DNA from: QZLE01 sp033852075 | GTDB taxonomy: Bacteria > Pseudomonadota > Gammaproteobacteria > QZLD01 | Direction of reading: 5' to 3' | Assembly: GCA_033852075.1 (NCBI GenBank) | Contig: JAWSVC010000006.1 | Span: 1-64,000 of the forward strand | DNA: 64,000 nucleotides | Shown here: positions 34,051 to 42,293 of the stretch, piece by piece | How the letters are laid out: each line of letters starts with the position of its first letter | Position numbering within the stretch: position 1 is the first letter of the stretch | Made by a program: the position numbers and the translations under genes | The notes under the pieces: model-generated | What the model was told of the DNA's origin: nothing | The model's database searches: none | What the model saw: only the letters and a program-made list of their open reading frames with translations

Positions 34051-34893
34051 TTAGGTATTTATCAAATTATCTATGATGCTATTGAAAGCTTTAGATGCTG
34101 GAATTTCGCTGTGTTTTTCTATAAACACAACACCATTATCACTACATTTCGCAATTCTAGGATCTAATGGCAATTTCCCGAGAAAAGGGATGTTTTTTTC
34201 TTTTGCCATATTTTCACCACCACCCGAATCAAATATTTCAAATTCATGTTCGCAATCAGGGCAAATAACTCCACTCATATTTTCAATTACACCAAGAATT
34301 GGTAGTTTCAGTGTTTCACAAAACGATATGCATTTTCGACAATCCGACAAAGATACTTCCTGAGGTGTAGTTACAATAATACCTCCGCTGGCACCTTTAA
34401 CCATCTGACATGCAGAAAGAACTTCATCCCCAGTTCCAGGGGGGAAATCCATAATTAAATAATCAAGTTCTCCCCAATGGGTATTTTCAAATAACTGCCT
34501 TAAAACATTTGATTTCATTGGGCCGCGCCAAATGATGGCATCATCTTTATTTTCCATCAAAAACGGAATAGATATAACTTTTAAAGAACCGATTTCTATA
34601 GGCAATATGCATCCATCATGTGTTTGTAAGCATTGACTGTTTTGCAAACCCAGCATGGTGGGAATGCTGGGGCCATGAAAATCGATATCTAAAAGCCCAA
34701 CTGAAAAACCCTTTTGTGAAAGGGTGGCTGCCAAATTAACAGCTACAGAACTCTTACCGACGCCCCCTTTACCAGATAAGACCAGTATTTTATTTTTAAT
34801 GCTCATCATTATTTTGTTGATTTTGTTTTCAGGGCAGTTATTACACTCACTGGTACCTTGTGATTGGCAGTCATTTGAACAAGAATTATTCAT
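34051..34893 (-). CDS. Mrp/Nbp35-like Fe-S carrier ATPase
   Basis: The 280-residue protein belongs to the Mrp/Nbp35 family of P-loop ATPases that bind and hand over Fe-S clusters. It has the deviant Walker A SGKGGVGKSS near residue 40, LLDIDFHGPSIPTMLG, and the cluster-binding CPDC near residue 220. Before the ATPase domain it carries a short Cys-rich segment with Cys5, Cys9, Cys17 and Cys20. This resembles the extra N-terminal cluster site of Nbp35, which most bacterial Mrp proteins lack. The ATG at 34893 after GAGAG is chosen over a TTG three bases upstream. It is a single gene, convergent with the lipoprotein gene. Confidence 0.88.
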   Translation of the reverse strand: MNNSCSNDCQSQGTSECNNCPENKINKIMMSIKNKILVLSGKGGVGKSSVAVNLAATLSQKGFSVGLLDIDFHGPSIPTMLGLQNSQCLQTHDGCILPIEIGSLKVISIPFLMENKDDAIIWRGPMKSNVLRQLFENTHWGELDYLIMDFPPGTGDEVLSACQMVKGASGGIIVTTPQEVSLSDCRKCISFCETLKLPILGVIENMSGVICPDCEHEFEIFDSGGGENMAKEKNIPFLGKLPLDPRIAKCSDNGVVFIEKHSEIPASKAFNSIIDNLINT

Positions 34894-35098
34894 CAATTAT
34901 CTCTCGCTTTAAATTCGAATATACTGCATCAATTAAGACAGTATTTTCCTATTAATTTGGTAGCTATTTTATAAATAAATGTTGTCAGAGTAAAATTTAC
35001 TAGCTATTTTCTATTATTATCAGATAAGGATTTTAACTTGCTAATTTAATATCAATGGAATAAACACCAATAGATGAGATTTCTACTTTTAATATTAA

Positions 35099-35401
35099 AA
35101 AGTTGATGATTCAAACTTAAAGTTGATTTTTAAATCACGCGAAGTTTTTACTGTTAATGGTGAAATAATTGAAGCGCAGTTTGAAACCGAAAATGGGCAG
35201 TTCTTGCTGTTTCTATCTGATAACTGCCCTTATGAAGAAGCTATTAATATTTATTTATTGGGTAGTGATAAATAAATTTTAGATTATATCGCTATTTCTC
35301 AAAATTACACTGCTGGAAAATTTGCAGATACAGAAATAATAGATGACTCATTGCTTTCAGTTAAGATATCTTTTGACCTGATAGTTGCCAATATGATTTA
35401 A
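35099..35401 (+). pseudogene. Degraded unrecognised gene
   Basis: The gap between 34894 and 35477 has no intact gene but contains one degraded frame. It encodes VDDSNLKLIFKSREVFTVNG, later ENGQFLLFLSDNCPYEEAIN, is stopped at TAA (35273-35275), then continues in the same frame to TAA at 35399. Upstream codons in another register (DEISTFNIKK) suggest an extra frameshift near 35100. The encoded text looks like a real soluble protein. I do not recognise the family. Confidence 0.5.
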
Positions 35402-35477
35402 TTGTCCTTTAATAATTTCGCATTATCTACAGCTTTTCTATGATATTAACGCAAACCAACAAACAATGGGGCTTTTT

Positions 35478-36317
35478 ATGAACAGGATACTATTATCATT
35501 ATTATGCTTTCTTTTCTTCTTTTCTACTAATATACTTGCAGTTGAAAAAATCACCAATGAAAGCATATTGCAAATGTCTCAAATAGGTTTGGATGACACG
35601 CTAATAATTGCGAAAATCACAAACTCAGAAAGTGCTTTCAATACATCCCCTAATGAACTCATCAAGTTAAAAGAACAAGGAATTAGCTCTAATGTTTTAT
35701 CCGCGATGATTAAAGCTGAAGCGGATGCTGAAAAAGCTAAAAATGCAAAACCTGAAGGAAATTTTGTTGAAATAGCTATCGATGACAAAAAAGTCCAACT
35801 TGGTGAAGTTTCGGTAGAGATGCAAACATCTCATCGTAAAAGATGGATACCCGTTTATGGTTCGTTTGCATCCCCAGAAATATTCGCCTTTATCAACGGT
35901 AAAAAGGCTCCAAAATCACTAACTAACACTAATGACAAACAATTAACCATTCACACCACAATCAATCCAACTAGAATTAAACTTGTTAAGCTTGGCCAAC
36001 ACAGAAGTGGCAAACGTTATACTGTATTTTCAAAAAATAAAACCGATACAGAAGTTGCCTTTTCTTCACTAGGCCAAACTAAAAATGGGATGTATGAGAT
36101 GAGAACTGCCGCCCCAGTAGATAATGGTGAATATGCATTGTTAATCAGCCCTGAAATCAAAGGTGGCAATTCTCTTCTCAAGTTTGCTTTAAAACAACAG
36201 TTTATTTCTCAAACAGCATTTGATTTTAGTATTAACGGGCACAATCAAAATGTCCAAGAGATCAACACAGCAACAAAAGAAGAGACTGATCCTGATTCTG
36301 CATTTGATCAAATTTAA
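35478..36317 (+). CDS. Secreted hypothetical protein
   Basis: The frame opens at 35466; the ATG at 35478 gives a better signal peptide (MNRILLSLLCFLFFFSTNILA) with GGGG upstream. Residues near 25-75 contain a two-helix segment (SILQMSQIGLDDTLIIAKI ... ELIKLKEQGISSNVLSAMI) seen in many unrelated secreted proteins. The remaining 200 residues are beta-rich, with an RIKLVKLGQHRSGKRY segment. I cannot assign function. It is a lone gene, followed by a repeat-containing gap. Confidence 0.65.
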   Translation: MNRILLSLLCFLFFFSTNILAVEKITNESILQMSQIGLDDTLIIAKITNSESAFNTSPNELIKLKEQGISSNVLSAMIKAEADAEKAKNAKPEGNFVEIAIDDKKVQLGEVSVEMQTSHRKRWIPVYGSFASPEIFAFINGKKAPKSLTNTNDKQLTIHTTINPTRIKLVKLGQHRSGKRYTVFSKNKTDTEVAFSSLGQTKNGMYEMRTAAPVDNGEYALLISPEIKGGNSLLKFALKQQFISQTAFDFSINGHNQNVQEINTATKEETDPDSAFDQI

Positions 36318-36460
36318 ACCCAAAAAACATCATCATAACTTAAATCTATTAATAGAGGCTCTTTTTATTGAAAGGGCCTCGTTATACCTTCATATTTAAC
36401 CTCAGTACTAAAATTAATCTGTAAGCTGTGATTCAGAGCCCAAGGCTGCGTAATCAGGGG

Positions 36461-36490
36461 CTGCAGTAGGCGTAGGCCGGTATCCAGAAA
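36461..36490. repeat. Copy of the GGCCGGTATCCAG repeat family
   Basis: CTGCAGTAGGCGTAGGCCGG followed by TATCCAGAAA is a partial copy of the palindromic repeat seen whole at 37690, 40408 and 44292. It lies in a 307-base gap before the hydrolase. Nearby GTCGGTTTGCGTACCGAC is another small palindrome, with relatives near 40380 and 52650. Confidence 0.7.
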
Positions 36491-36624
36491 CCCTTTGTCG
36501 GTTTGCGTACCGACGGGCATCCCTATTTTGATTTGCCTATATATATCAGCAGAGTAGAATTAAAAAAAGAAGCTTTTAGCAGTAAAAATGGATTTTGAAA
36601 ACGGTTCACAATAAAGGAGCAATC

Positions 36625-37560
36625 ATGCGAATTAAATTATATAAACGAGCACCTATTCTGGTTTTATCAGTTGCCATTATGCTTACAGGCCTTTATTTCG
36701 TCAGAAACAGAGAGGTAATAGAACTAACAGAAGAGATTCGCAATCAGGCTGCAGGAAAGTTTGTAACTATCGATAATGGTCAGGTGCACTATAAGCTTGA
36801 AGGTGATGCCGCAGCACCGCTGGTTGTATTAGTTCACGGATTCTCCATACCAAATTATATCTGGGATAACACAGCAAAATCATTGGTGCAAAATGGCTAT
36901 CAGGTATTGCGCTATGACCTTTATGGGCGTGGATTTTCCGATCGCCCAGATGCTACCTACAACCGCGAATTATTTGTTACTCAGCTATCCCAAGTCGTGA
37001 ATAAAATTGCTCCAGACACCAAGTTTGACCTGATTGGTATCTCGATGGGCGGACCAATTGTTGCAGATTATGCCAAATCAAACCCAACTAGAGTAAAACA
37101 TCTGGTATTAATGGCTCCGCTTGGGCTTGGGGTAGATATTCATATTATGGGTGTTCCGGTCATTGGTGAATACATAGCAGCCATAGGTATGGTTGATAGC
37201 ATCGAAAAAAAGCTAAAGAACAATTTTTATAATCCAGATAAAAACTTTCCCGACTGGAGCGAAAAATACTCCTATCAGACCAAAATTATTGGGTTTAGAC
37301 GCGCACTATTGTCAAGCATGAGAGAGTTTGCACAACACGACCAGTGGCAGGTATATAGTGAGTTGGGACAAACTGAATTACCGGTACTATTGGTTTGGGG
37401 TAAGGAGGATACAATTGTACCATTCTCGCAGTATGAACTGATTAAACAGCATATCCCCAACGCAAAGTTGGTGGCGATTGAGGATGCAGGTCATGTTGTG
37501 AATATTGAAGGTGCAGATGTGGTTGACCCAGCTCTTGTAGAGTTTTTTGGTGGTGAGTAG
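36625..37560 (+). CDS. Alpha/beta hydrolase, membrane-anchored
   Basis: The ATG at 36625 has AAAGGAG upstream; an upstream TTG frame is rejected. The 311-residue protein has an N-terminal membrane anchor (KRAPILVLSVAIMLTGLYFV) and an alpha/beta hydrolase fold: oxyanion-loop VHGFSIPNYIWDN, nucleophile elbow GISMGG near residue 135, acid in WGKEDTIVPF, and His in DAGHVVNIEG. The substrate cannot be deduced. It has no operon partner and is flanked on both sides by dispersed palindromes. Confidence 0.88.
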   Translation: MRIKLYKRAPILVLSVAIMLTGLYFVRNREVIELTEEIRNQAAGKFVTIDNGQVHYKLEGDAAAPLVVLVHGFSIPNYIWDNTAKSLVQNGYQVLRYDLYGRGFSDRPDATYNRELFVTQLSQVVNKIAPDTKFDLIGISMGGPIVADYAKSNPTRVKHLVLMAPLGLGVDIHIMGVPVIGEYIAAIGMVDSIEKKLKNNFYNPDKNFPDWSEKYSYQTKIIGFRRALLSSMREFAQHDQWQVYSELGQTELPVLLVWGKEDTIVPFSQYELIKQHIPNAKLVAIEDAGHVVNIEGADVVDPALVEFFGGE

Positions 37561-38203
37561 TTTGTAGGGTGGGTATTGTCCAGCGGGAGTTTTTTATCCC
37601 CGCACCAAACCACCGTTATTCTCACGCCAACCTCCGTCATTCCCAACTTGATTGGGAATCTCGACATAAACGCACCTGACTCCCTATAACGTCATACCGG
37701 CGCAGGCCGGTATCCAGCAAACGAATGTTTGCCGCGTGAAGCGCGATTGCTGAATTAAATTAATAATTAAATTGTGCATTCGAATGCACAATTCCAACCG
37801 ACTGAAAAATAAGTAATTGATTTTTTGAAATATGGAAAACCTTTTTCTCGCTCCCAAACTCCAGTTTGGGGGTGTATGTTATGGAAGATATCTATGCATT
37901 CCCAACGAGGACGTTGGGAACGAGAAAAAAGCTGGGTCTTCGGCTTCCCTCAAATTCAATCTGCCCACGCGGCCGGTTTGATTCGCATCCATGCTCAGCA
38001 AACCTTATTTGTACGTCCATGTACAAATAACCGCTATGCATATCTATTTTCGGCTGCGCTTAAAGGGGGCTTCGTAGGAAGGTAATCAATTGTGGGGCTG
38101 CAGTCGATTGGTTTTTAAGCGAAGCGAAAACAAAGTAAAAGACTCTGACCTCATTGATTCGCTATTCGCGTAAGGTTTATCTAAGTAAAAATGGCTATGT
38201 GAT
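37561..38203. repeat. Repeat-rich gap before the restriction-modification system
   Basis: No gene is supported; a frame at 37825-38085 consists of repeat sequence. Visible palindromes are CATTCCCAACTTGATTGGGAATC near 37640 (within two arms), CGTCATACCGGCG with CAGGCCGGTATCCAG at 37690-37717, and the two-hairpin element at 37846-37930 made of CCCAAACTCCAGTTTGGG and CCCAACGAGGACGTTGGG. Confidence 0.8.
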
Positions 38204-38231
38204 GTGACTTATTGTCCGTTGACTCTTTGTC
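38204..38231 (+). promoter_or_regulatory. C-box-like operator before the controller gene
   Basis: GACTTATTGTC (38206-38216) and GACTCTTTGTC (38221-38231) are two similar 11-bp elements separated by CGTT. This matches the paired GACT/GTC-type C-boxes bound by restriction-modification controller proteins. A 12-of-13 match to GTGACTTATTGTC occurs before the methyltransferase gene at 40238-40250. Confidence 0.75.
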
Positions 38232-38254
38232 TGCATGCTAAGATGATGGTTATC

Positions 38255-38488
38255 ATGAAAAATGATAGAGCATACATATTAAGTTCATTTGCAAATAATC
38301 TAAAGTTAAAACGAGAACAGTACGGAGTTTCACAAGCTAAGCTTGCAGAGATCTGCGAGTTAGATAGAACTTATATCAGTATGCTTGAAACTGGGAAAAG
38401 AAACCCCTCGTTAATTAACCTAGTGAAGCTTTCAAATGCTTTAAACATAACGGTTAGCAGCTTATTAGAGGGGGTTGAAGAGTTATGA
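38255..38488 (+). CDS. Restriction-modification controller (C) protein
   Basis: The frame opens at 38204, but the ATG at 38255 yields a 77-residue XRE-type helix-turn-helix protein of the size of known C proteins. The HTH is QYGVSQAKLAEICELDRTYI, followed by SMLETGKRNPSLINLVKLS, very like C proteins of type II systems. The start is 23 bases after a C-box-like operator. The gene overlaps the endonuclease gene by four bases (ATGA), so the two are translated together. C proteins delay endonuclease expression until methylation has been established. Confidence 0.88.
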   Translation: MKNDRAYILSSFANNLKLKREQYGVSQAKLAEICELDRTYISMLETGKRNPSLINLVKLSNALNITVSSLLEGVEEL

Positions 38489-39243
38489 CAAGATTGCGTA
38501 TAAAAGATATAAAAGTTATCCAGAAGAATAAAAGTGATGGGTGTTATGAAATCGTATTTTATGACAATAGAATCATTAAAATGCATAAACGTAGAACTAT
38601 TCCTGCCCTGTTAACTTTAATAAAATATGGTGAAGGATGTGAAAGCGATTTAACAAATGCGACAGATAATCTTGAAAAAATAAAAAATGAGTTACACGGT
38701 CGAATTCCAGGCAATTTAATACTTGATTCATATTCAGATGCAAACAAACCATTTAGTGAGCTTTGGAATGAAGAAGGCTTTGTTTTTATTAAAAACCCAA
38801 TCGGGGAAAAAAGATTGGGCAGTCAAAAATATGTTTTAGATTTTCAAGATCATGAAAAACTGTTTAATGCCACTAAAAAAGCAAAAAGAAAACAACCAAA
38901 TAAAGTTACGCAGATTGAAATAATGAAAATCCAAAAAGGGTTATGTAATTTTTGTGGTTCAAAAATAAAACCAGCAAAAGATATTCACCATAATGTATTT
39001 GCCAAGGATAGGGTTAGGCTCGTATGGGATCATAGAGTTCCTGTAGAAAAAGGTGGTAGTAGTGAAACAGAAAACTATCAGGGGCTATGCTTTTATTGTA
39101 ATAAATGCAAATGGCAAATATGTAATATCTGTGACTTAAGTGCAGATGCTTGCTTATCATGTGCGCTAGGATATATAGAAAAAAGCAGTATTATTTCACC
39201 AACAAAAGAGGATATAAAAGATCGTATTAATCGGCAGCTATAA
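38485..39243 (+). CDS. HNH-type restriction endonuclease (probable)
   Basis: The 252-residue protein has an HNH nuclease core near residues 150-215: paired CNFC and CFYC zinc ligands, and WDHRVPVEKGGSSETENYQG with the His-Asn pattern. A further Cys pair set (CNIC, CLSC) follows. The N-terminal 140 residues match no domain I recognise and may recognise DNA. It is co-transcribed with the C protein gene and converges on the methyltransferase gene, overlapping it by 17 bases at the 3' ends. The context makes it the restriction enzyme of a type II system. The cut site is unknown. Confidence 0.85.
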   Translation: MTRLRIKDIKVIQKNKSDGCYEIVFYDNRIIKMHKRRTIPALLTLIKYGEGCESDLTNATDNLEKIKNELHGRIPGNLILDSYSDANKPFSELWNEEGFVFIKNPIGEKRLGSQKYVLDFQDHEKLFNATKKAKRKQPNKVTQIEIMKIQKGLCNFCGSKIKPAKDIHHNVFAKDRVRLVWDHRVPVEKGGSSETENYQGLCFYCNKCKWQICNICDLSADACLSCALGYIEKSSIISPTKEDIKDRINRQL

Positions 39244-40216
39244 TTTCTTTTCCTATAGCTGATATTACTGGTGGACATACAGCATTAGCAAGACCCTTAA
39301 TTGAAGATGTACGTGATACTGGGAAGTTAAAGCTATCGGGGAATCCCATTATTCTTTGCATTTCAAGAATGCTTAAATGCCTTTTCTCTTTGCTATAAAT
39401 CGGAATCATTGCTCCACCACCACTAATGCTTACAGCTAAAGTTGGTAGCGGTTTATCAACGGATAAGGCTCTTACTCCACTTGATCTAAGTTGATAAATA
39501 CAGTTATTTAAATCTACATCTTTATCTGCCCTCTCAAGTTTTTTTCTTGTTTTAGGTATAGTAAATGGTAAATCTGCTTCTTTTAGTTTTCCAGAATAGT
39601 AGTCTACATAATATTTCCACCTTTTTCCTAATGGAATAGAGCTATCATTCTTATTAATTATATTGCTTATAGGGGTTTTATTGTTACTACCTTTTGGGAA
39701 AGAAAATGTAGAAATATTTAAATCAGACCTGAAAGCAACAATAAATAACCTACTTCTGGATTGAGGTAGACCAAACTTAGCGCTATCAATAACTTCATAA
39801 AAAGGCTGATAGCCGATGTCTTCGAGTGCTTTAATGTATTCTTTGAAAATTTTCCCATTATTCATTGAGTACAGATTTTTAACATTTTCTAAGAAAATAA
39901 TTTTAGGCTTTTTATGTGAACAAATTCGTATGATATGTTGAAAAAGATTACCTCTTTCATCGGCTGTTCCTTTTCGTTTTCCTGCAATAGAAAAAGGTTG
40001 GCATGGAAAACCGCCACAAAAAACATCAAAGTTAGGAACATCGTTTGTCTTAATATCAGCAATTGAATCATTTGAAAGCTCTTCTGCTGAAAAGTTACTC
40101 TGGTAAATTTTATTTGAATCCAAATTTATATCATTTGAAAAAACGCATTTCCAGCCTAAGCTCTCTAAACCGAGTCTAAAACCACCGATACCTGAAAAAA
40201 AGTCTGCAAATTTCAT
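39227..40216 (-). CDS. DNA (cytosine-5) methyltransferase
   Basis: The 329-residue protein has the cytosine-5 methyltransferase motifs in order: motif I DFFSGIGGFRLGLESLGW at the N-terminus, motif IV GGFPCQPFSIAGKR with catalytic Cys72, motif VI FLENVKNL near 105, motif VIII QSRSRLFIVAFR near 160, and motifs IX-X near the C-terminus (RIMGFPDSF, GLANAVCPPV). The variable region between about 180 and 260 sets specificity; I cannot name the site. It should protect the host from the HNH enzyme encoded convergently. A short element like the C-box lies 22 bases upstream of its ATG. Confidence 0.95.
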   Translation of the reverse strand: MKFADFFSGIGGFRLGLESLGWKCVFSNDINLDSNKIYQSNFSAEELSNDSIADIKTNDVPNFDVFCGGFPCQPFSIAGKRKGTADERGNLFQHIIRICSHKKPKIIFLENVKNLYSMNNGKIFKEYIKALEDIGYQPFYEVIDSAKFGLPQSRSRLFIVAFRSDLNISTFSFPKGSNNKTPISNIINKNDSSIPLGKRWKYYVDYYSGKLKEADLPFTIPKTRKKLERADKDVDLNNCIYQLRSSGVRALSVDKPLPTLAVSISGGGAMIPIYSKEKRHLSILEMQRIMGFPDSFNFPVSRTSSIKGLANAVCPPVISAIGKEIIAAD

Positions 40217-40237
40217 GAAATGAATTATCCTACAGAA

Positions 40238-40250
40238 GTGACATATTGTC
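40238..40250 (-). promoter_or_regulatory. C-box-like element before the methyltransferase gene
   Basis: GTGACATATTGTC matches GTGACTTATTGTC at 38204-38216 in 12 of 13 positions. It lies 22 bases upstream of the methyltransferase ATG, at a place where a bound C protein could repress the gene. No clear second half-site follows. Confidence 0.55.
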
Positions 40251-40407
40251 TACACTAAGAGTGTGAAAATCATTAATGTTCTAATTGTGCTATAAAAAAT
40301 ATAACACCGCAATCAGCTATGTGCTTTAGGGGCTGTTTTTTTGCTTCGTTTTTTTCCAGCGAAAAAAATGAAGGCGCCAGTCGGTGTGCAAACCGACGAA
40401 TGTTTTT

Positions 40408-40645
40408 CTGGATACCGGCCTGCGCCGGTATGACGTTATGTTGGGCTTCGCTGCGCTCACCACCAACCTACAAAAAGACATGGATTCCCGCCTGTGCGCA
40501 ATGCTGTTCGGGGAAATAAATTAATAGAATCAAGATGGCTGAGCGTAGCCGAAGTCTCAATGATTCTATGAATTTTTCTTGACCCTTCGGCCTTGGTTTA
40601 TCCTGAGCGTAGCCGAAGGGCTCAGGGATCTTGATAAATTAAGTT
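40408..40645. repeat. Dispersed repeats between the methyltransferase and nuoA genes
   Basis: The 520-base gap has no supported gene. CTGGATACCGGCC and TGCGCCGGTATGACG at 40408-40435 form one palindrome. At 40525-40645, CTGAGCGTAGCCGAAG occurs twice, with CTTCGG half-sites between. They are related to 15676, 44042 and 52413. Confidence 0.8.
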
Positions 40646-40661
40646 TGTCCTATAAAAATAA

Positions 40662-40690
40662 TTCAAAAAAACCGCCATTTACGCTATTAT
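40662..40690 (+). promoter_or_regulatory. Possible nuo promoter
   Basis: TTCAAA and TATTAT are separated by 17 bases, 48 bases before the nuoA start. The match to the sigma-70 consensus is moderate, and position is the main support. Confidence 0.4.
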
Positions 40691-40738
40691 TGCCCCCTGT
40701 TTTTAATCCCAGTCCGTTTTAAATCCTAGGGAGATTAA

Positions 40739-41095
40739 ATGTCGCAGTATTATCTGCCAGTTTTGGTATTCATTGGCGTTGGAATCTTTTTTGGGGTGAT
40801 GTCTGTAGCGATGGCTGCAATTATGTCACCGAAGAAGCCAACCGATAGAAAGGGCGCTGCATATGAGTGTGGCTTTACCAATATCACTCCGTCTCATAAA
40901 AAGTTTAGTATCCGTTTTAATGTGGTTGCTATCTTGTTTATTATCTTTGATGTTGAATTGGCGTTTCTATTACCTTGGGCGGTTGCCTTTGATGAACTGA
41001 CCACTGCAGGAATTGTTGGTGGGATGATATTCCTATTATTGCTTTTGGTTGGTTTTATCTATGAGTGGAAGAAGGGGGCGCTGGAATGGCAATAG
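40739..41095 (+). CDS. nuoA: NADH-quinone oxidoreductase subunit A
   Basis: NuoA is a small membrane subunit of complex I at the junction of the peripheral and membrane arms. The 118-residue protein has three transmembrane helices and the conserved loop YECGFTN before KFSIRFNVVAILFIIFDVE, where the Cys and acidic residues are typical. CTAGGGAG precedes the ATG. It overlaps nuoB by ten bases. It starts the nuo run 32 kb downstream of the secG-tRNA-Leu block, which is often its direct neighbour. Confidence 0.97.
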   Translation: MSQYYLPVLVFIGVGIFFGVMSVAMAAIMSPKKPTDRKGAAYECGFTNITPSHKKFSIRFNVVAILFIIFDVELAFLLPWAVAFDELTTAGIVGGMIFLLLLLVGFIYEWKKGALEWQ

Positions 41096-41586
41096 ATGGT
41101 TTGCTTCCTGAAGGTTTTGCGACAACTACTTTGGATAAGCTGATTAACTGGGCGCGTACCGGTTCGCTGTGGCCGGTTTCATTTGGACTTTCCTGCTGCG
41201 CTATGGAGATGATTCATACCGGTGCTTCTCGTTATGACCTTGACCGCATGGGTATTATTTTTCGCCCAAGTCCGCGTCAGTCAGATGTTTTAATCGTTGC
41301 CGGTACTCTTACCAATAAGATGGCCGATGTTCTTAGAACTGTATATGAGCAGATGCCAGAACCGAAGTGGGTGATTTCGATGGGGTCATGCGCTAATGGT
41401 GGGGGAATGTTTGCCGATGCCTATTCTGTGGTGCGTGGTTGCGACCAGATTATTCCGGTTGATATTTATGTGCCGGGTTGTCCGCCTTCTCCAGAGGCGT
41501 TGATTTATGGGATTATGCAGTTGCAGGAGAAGATTAAGCGCGAGCAGACGATTGCTAGGAAGCCTAAAAAAGTGAGTGGTGAATAG
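41086..41586 (+). CDS. nuoB: NADH-quinone oxidoreductase subunit B
   Basis: NuoB carries cluster N2, the last Fe-S cluster before quinone. The 166-residue protein has the ligands SCCAMEM, GSCANGGG and PGCPPSPEAL. The ATG at 41086 lies inside the end of nuoA, behind GGGGG, and is preferred over an earlier frame opening at 41065. The end of the gene is separated from nuoC by about 100 bases that contain a palindromic repeat. Confidence 0.98.
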   Translation: MAIDGLLPEGFATTTLDKLINWARTGSLWPVSFGLSCCAMEMIHTGASRYDLDRMGIIFRPSPRQSDVLIVAGTLTNKMADVLRTVYEQMPEPKWVISMGSCANGGGMFADAYSVVRGCDQIIPVDIYVPGCPPSPEALIYGIMQLQEKIKREQTIARKPKKVSGE

Positions 41587-41625
41587 GCAATGAATTTTTC
41601 GTGGATTATTAAAGTAAAAAAAGTA

Positions 41626-41653
41626 CGTCATGCCGGCGAAGGCCGGCATCCAG
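41626..41653. repeat. Palindromic repeat between nuoB and nuoC
   Basis: CGTCATGCCGGCG and AAGGCCGGCATCCAG form a stem with a short loop. The same family occurs at 37690, 40408, 44292 and 44341. Confidence 0.85.
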
Positions 41654-41687
41654 TAGTGTTAAATGACGTGTCCGGTGAGGTTGACTC

Positions 41688-42293
41688 ATGAACTTTGCAG
41701 CAATCATTAAAGAACTAGAATCCAAGTTCTCTCATTCTGCACTACAGTTTGCCCAGACAAATGGTGAGTTGACTATTACCGTTGCCGAGGATCATCTGTT
41801 GGATGTGTGTAAACATCTTAAAGATGACGAAGATTTTTTATTCAAACAGTTGGTTGATGTTTGTGGTGTTGATTATTCAACCTATGGCGAGGCCGATGTT
41901 ATCCACGACAAAAACGGCAAATATGAATCGCCATTCACTAAAAAATATGCTGCGGTTTATCACCTGCTTTCTCTGCAACACAATATGCGTGTGCGGGTAC
42001 GAGCCTTTGCAAACGATGATAATGAGCCGCAGTTACCTTCGGTAGTTGGTTTATGGGCTGGTGCCAACTGGTTTGAGCGCGAGGCTTATGACCTGTACGG
42101 TATCAAATTTTATGCGCACCCTGATTTAAGAAGAATTCTGACTGATTATGGTTTTGAAGAGTATCCAATGCGTAAGGATTTTCCTGTGCATGGTCGTACT
42201 GAAGTGGTTTATGACGAGGCTCATGACAAGGTTGTATCCAGAACCTGTAATTATAAATTCAGAAGAGTTGTGCCGCGGGTGATTAGACGATGA
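41688..42293 (+). CDS. nuoC: NADH-quinone oxidoreductase subunit C
   Basis: NuoC is a hydrophilic peripheral-arm subunit close to NuoD. The 201-residue protein has the family signature ANWFEREAYDLYGIKFYAHPDLRRILTDYGFEEYPMRKDFP, here split around residues 120-165. GGTGAGG precedes the ATG. It overlaps nuoD by four bases. It is separate from nuoD, unlike the NuoCD fusion of E. coli. Confidence 0.98.
   Translation: MNFAAIIKELESKFSHSALQFAQTNGELTITVAEDHLLDVCKHLKDDEDFLFKQLVDVCGVDYSTYGEADVIHDKNGKYESPFTKKYAAVYHLLSLQHNMRVRVRAFANDDNEPQLPSVVGLWAGANWFEREAYDLYGIKFYAHPDLRRILTDYGFEEYPMRKDFPVHGRTEVVYDEAHDKVVSRTCNYKFRRVVPRVIRR

Noticed and set aside
37825..38085. An 86-codon frame before the controller gene
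   Set aside because: Its first half is the repeat at 37846-37930, and there is no ribosome-binding site.
40319..40519. A 66-codon frame before nuoA
   Set aside because: It is made of the 40408 repeat and similar palindromes.
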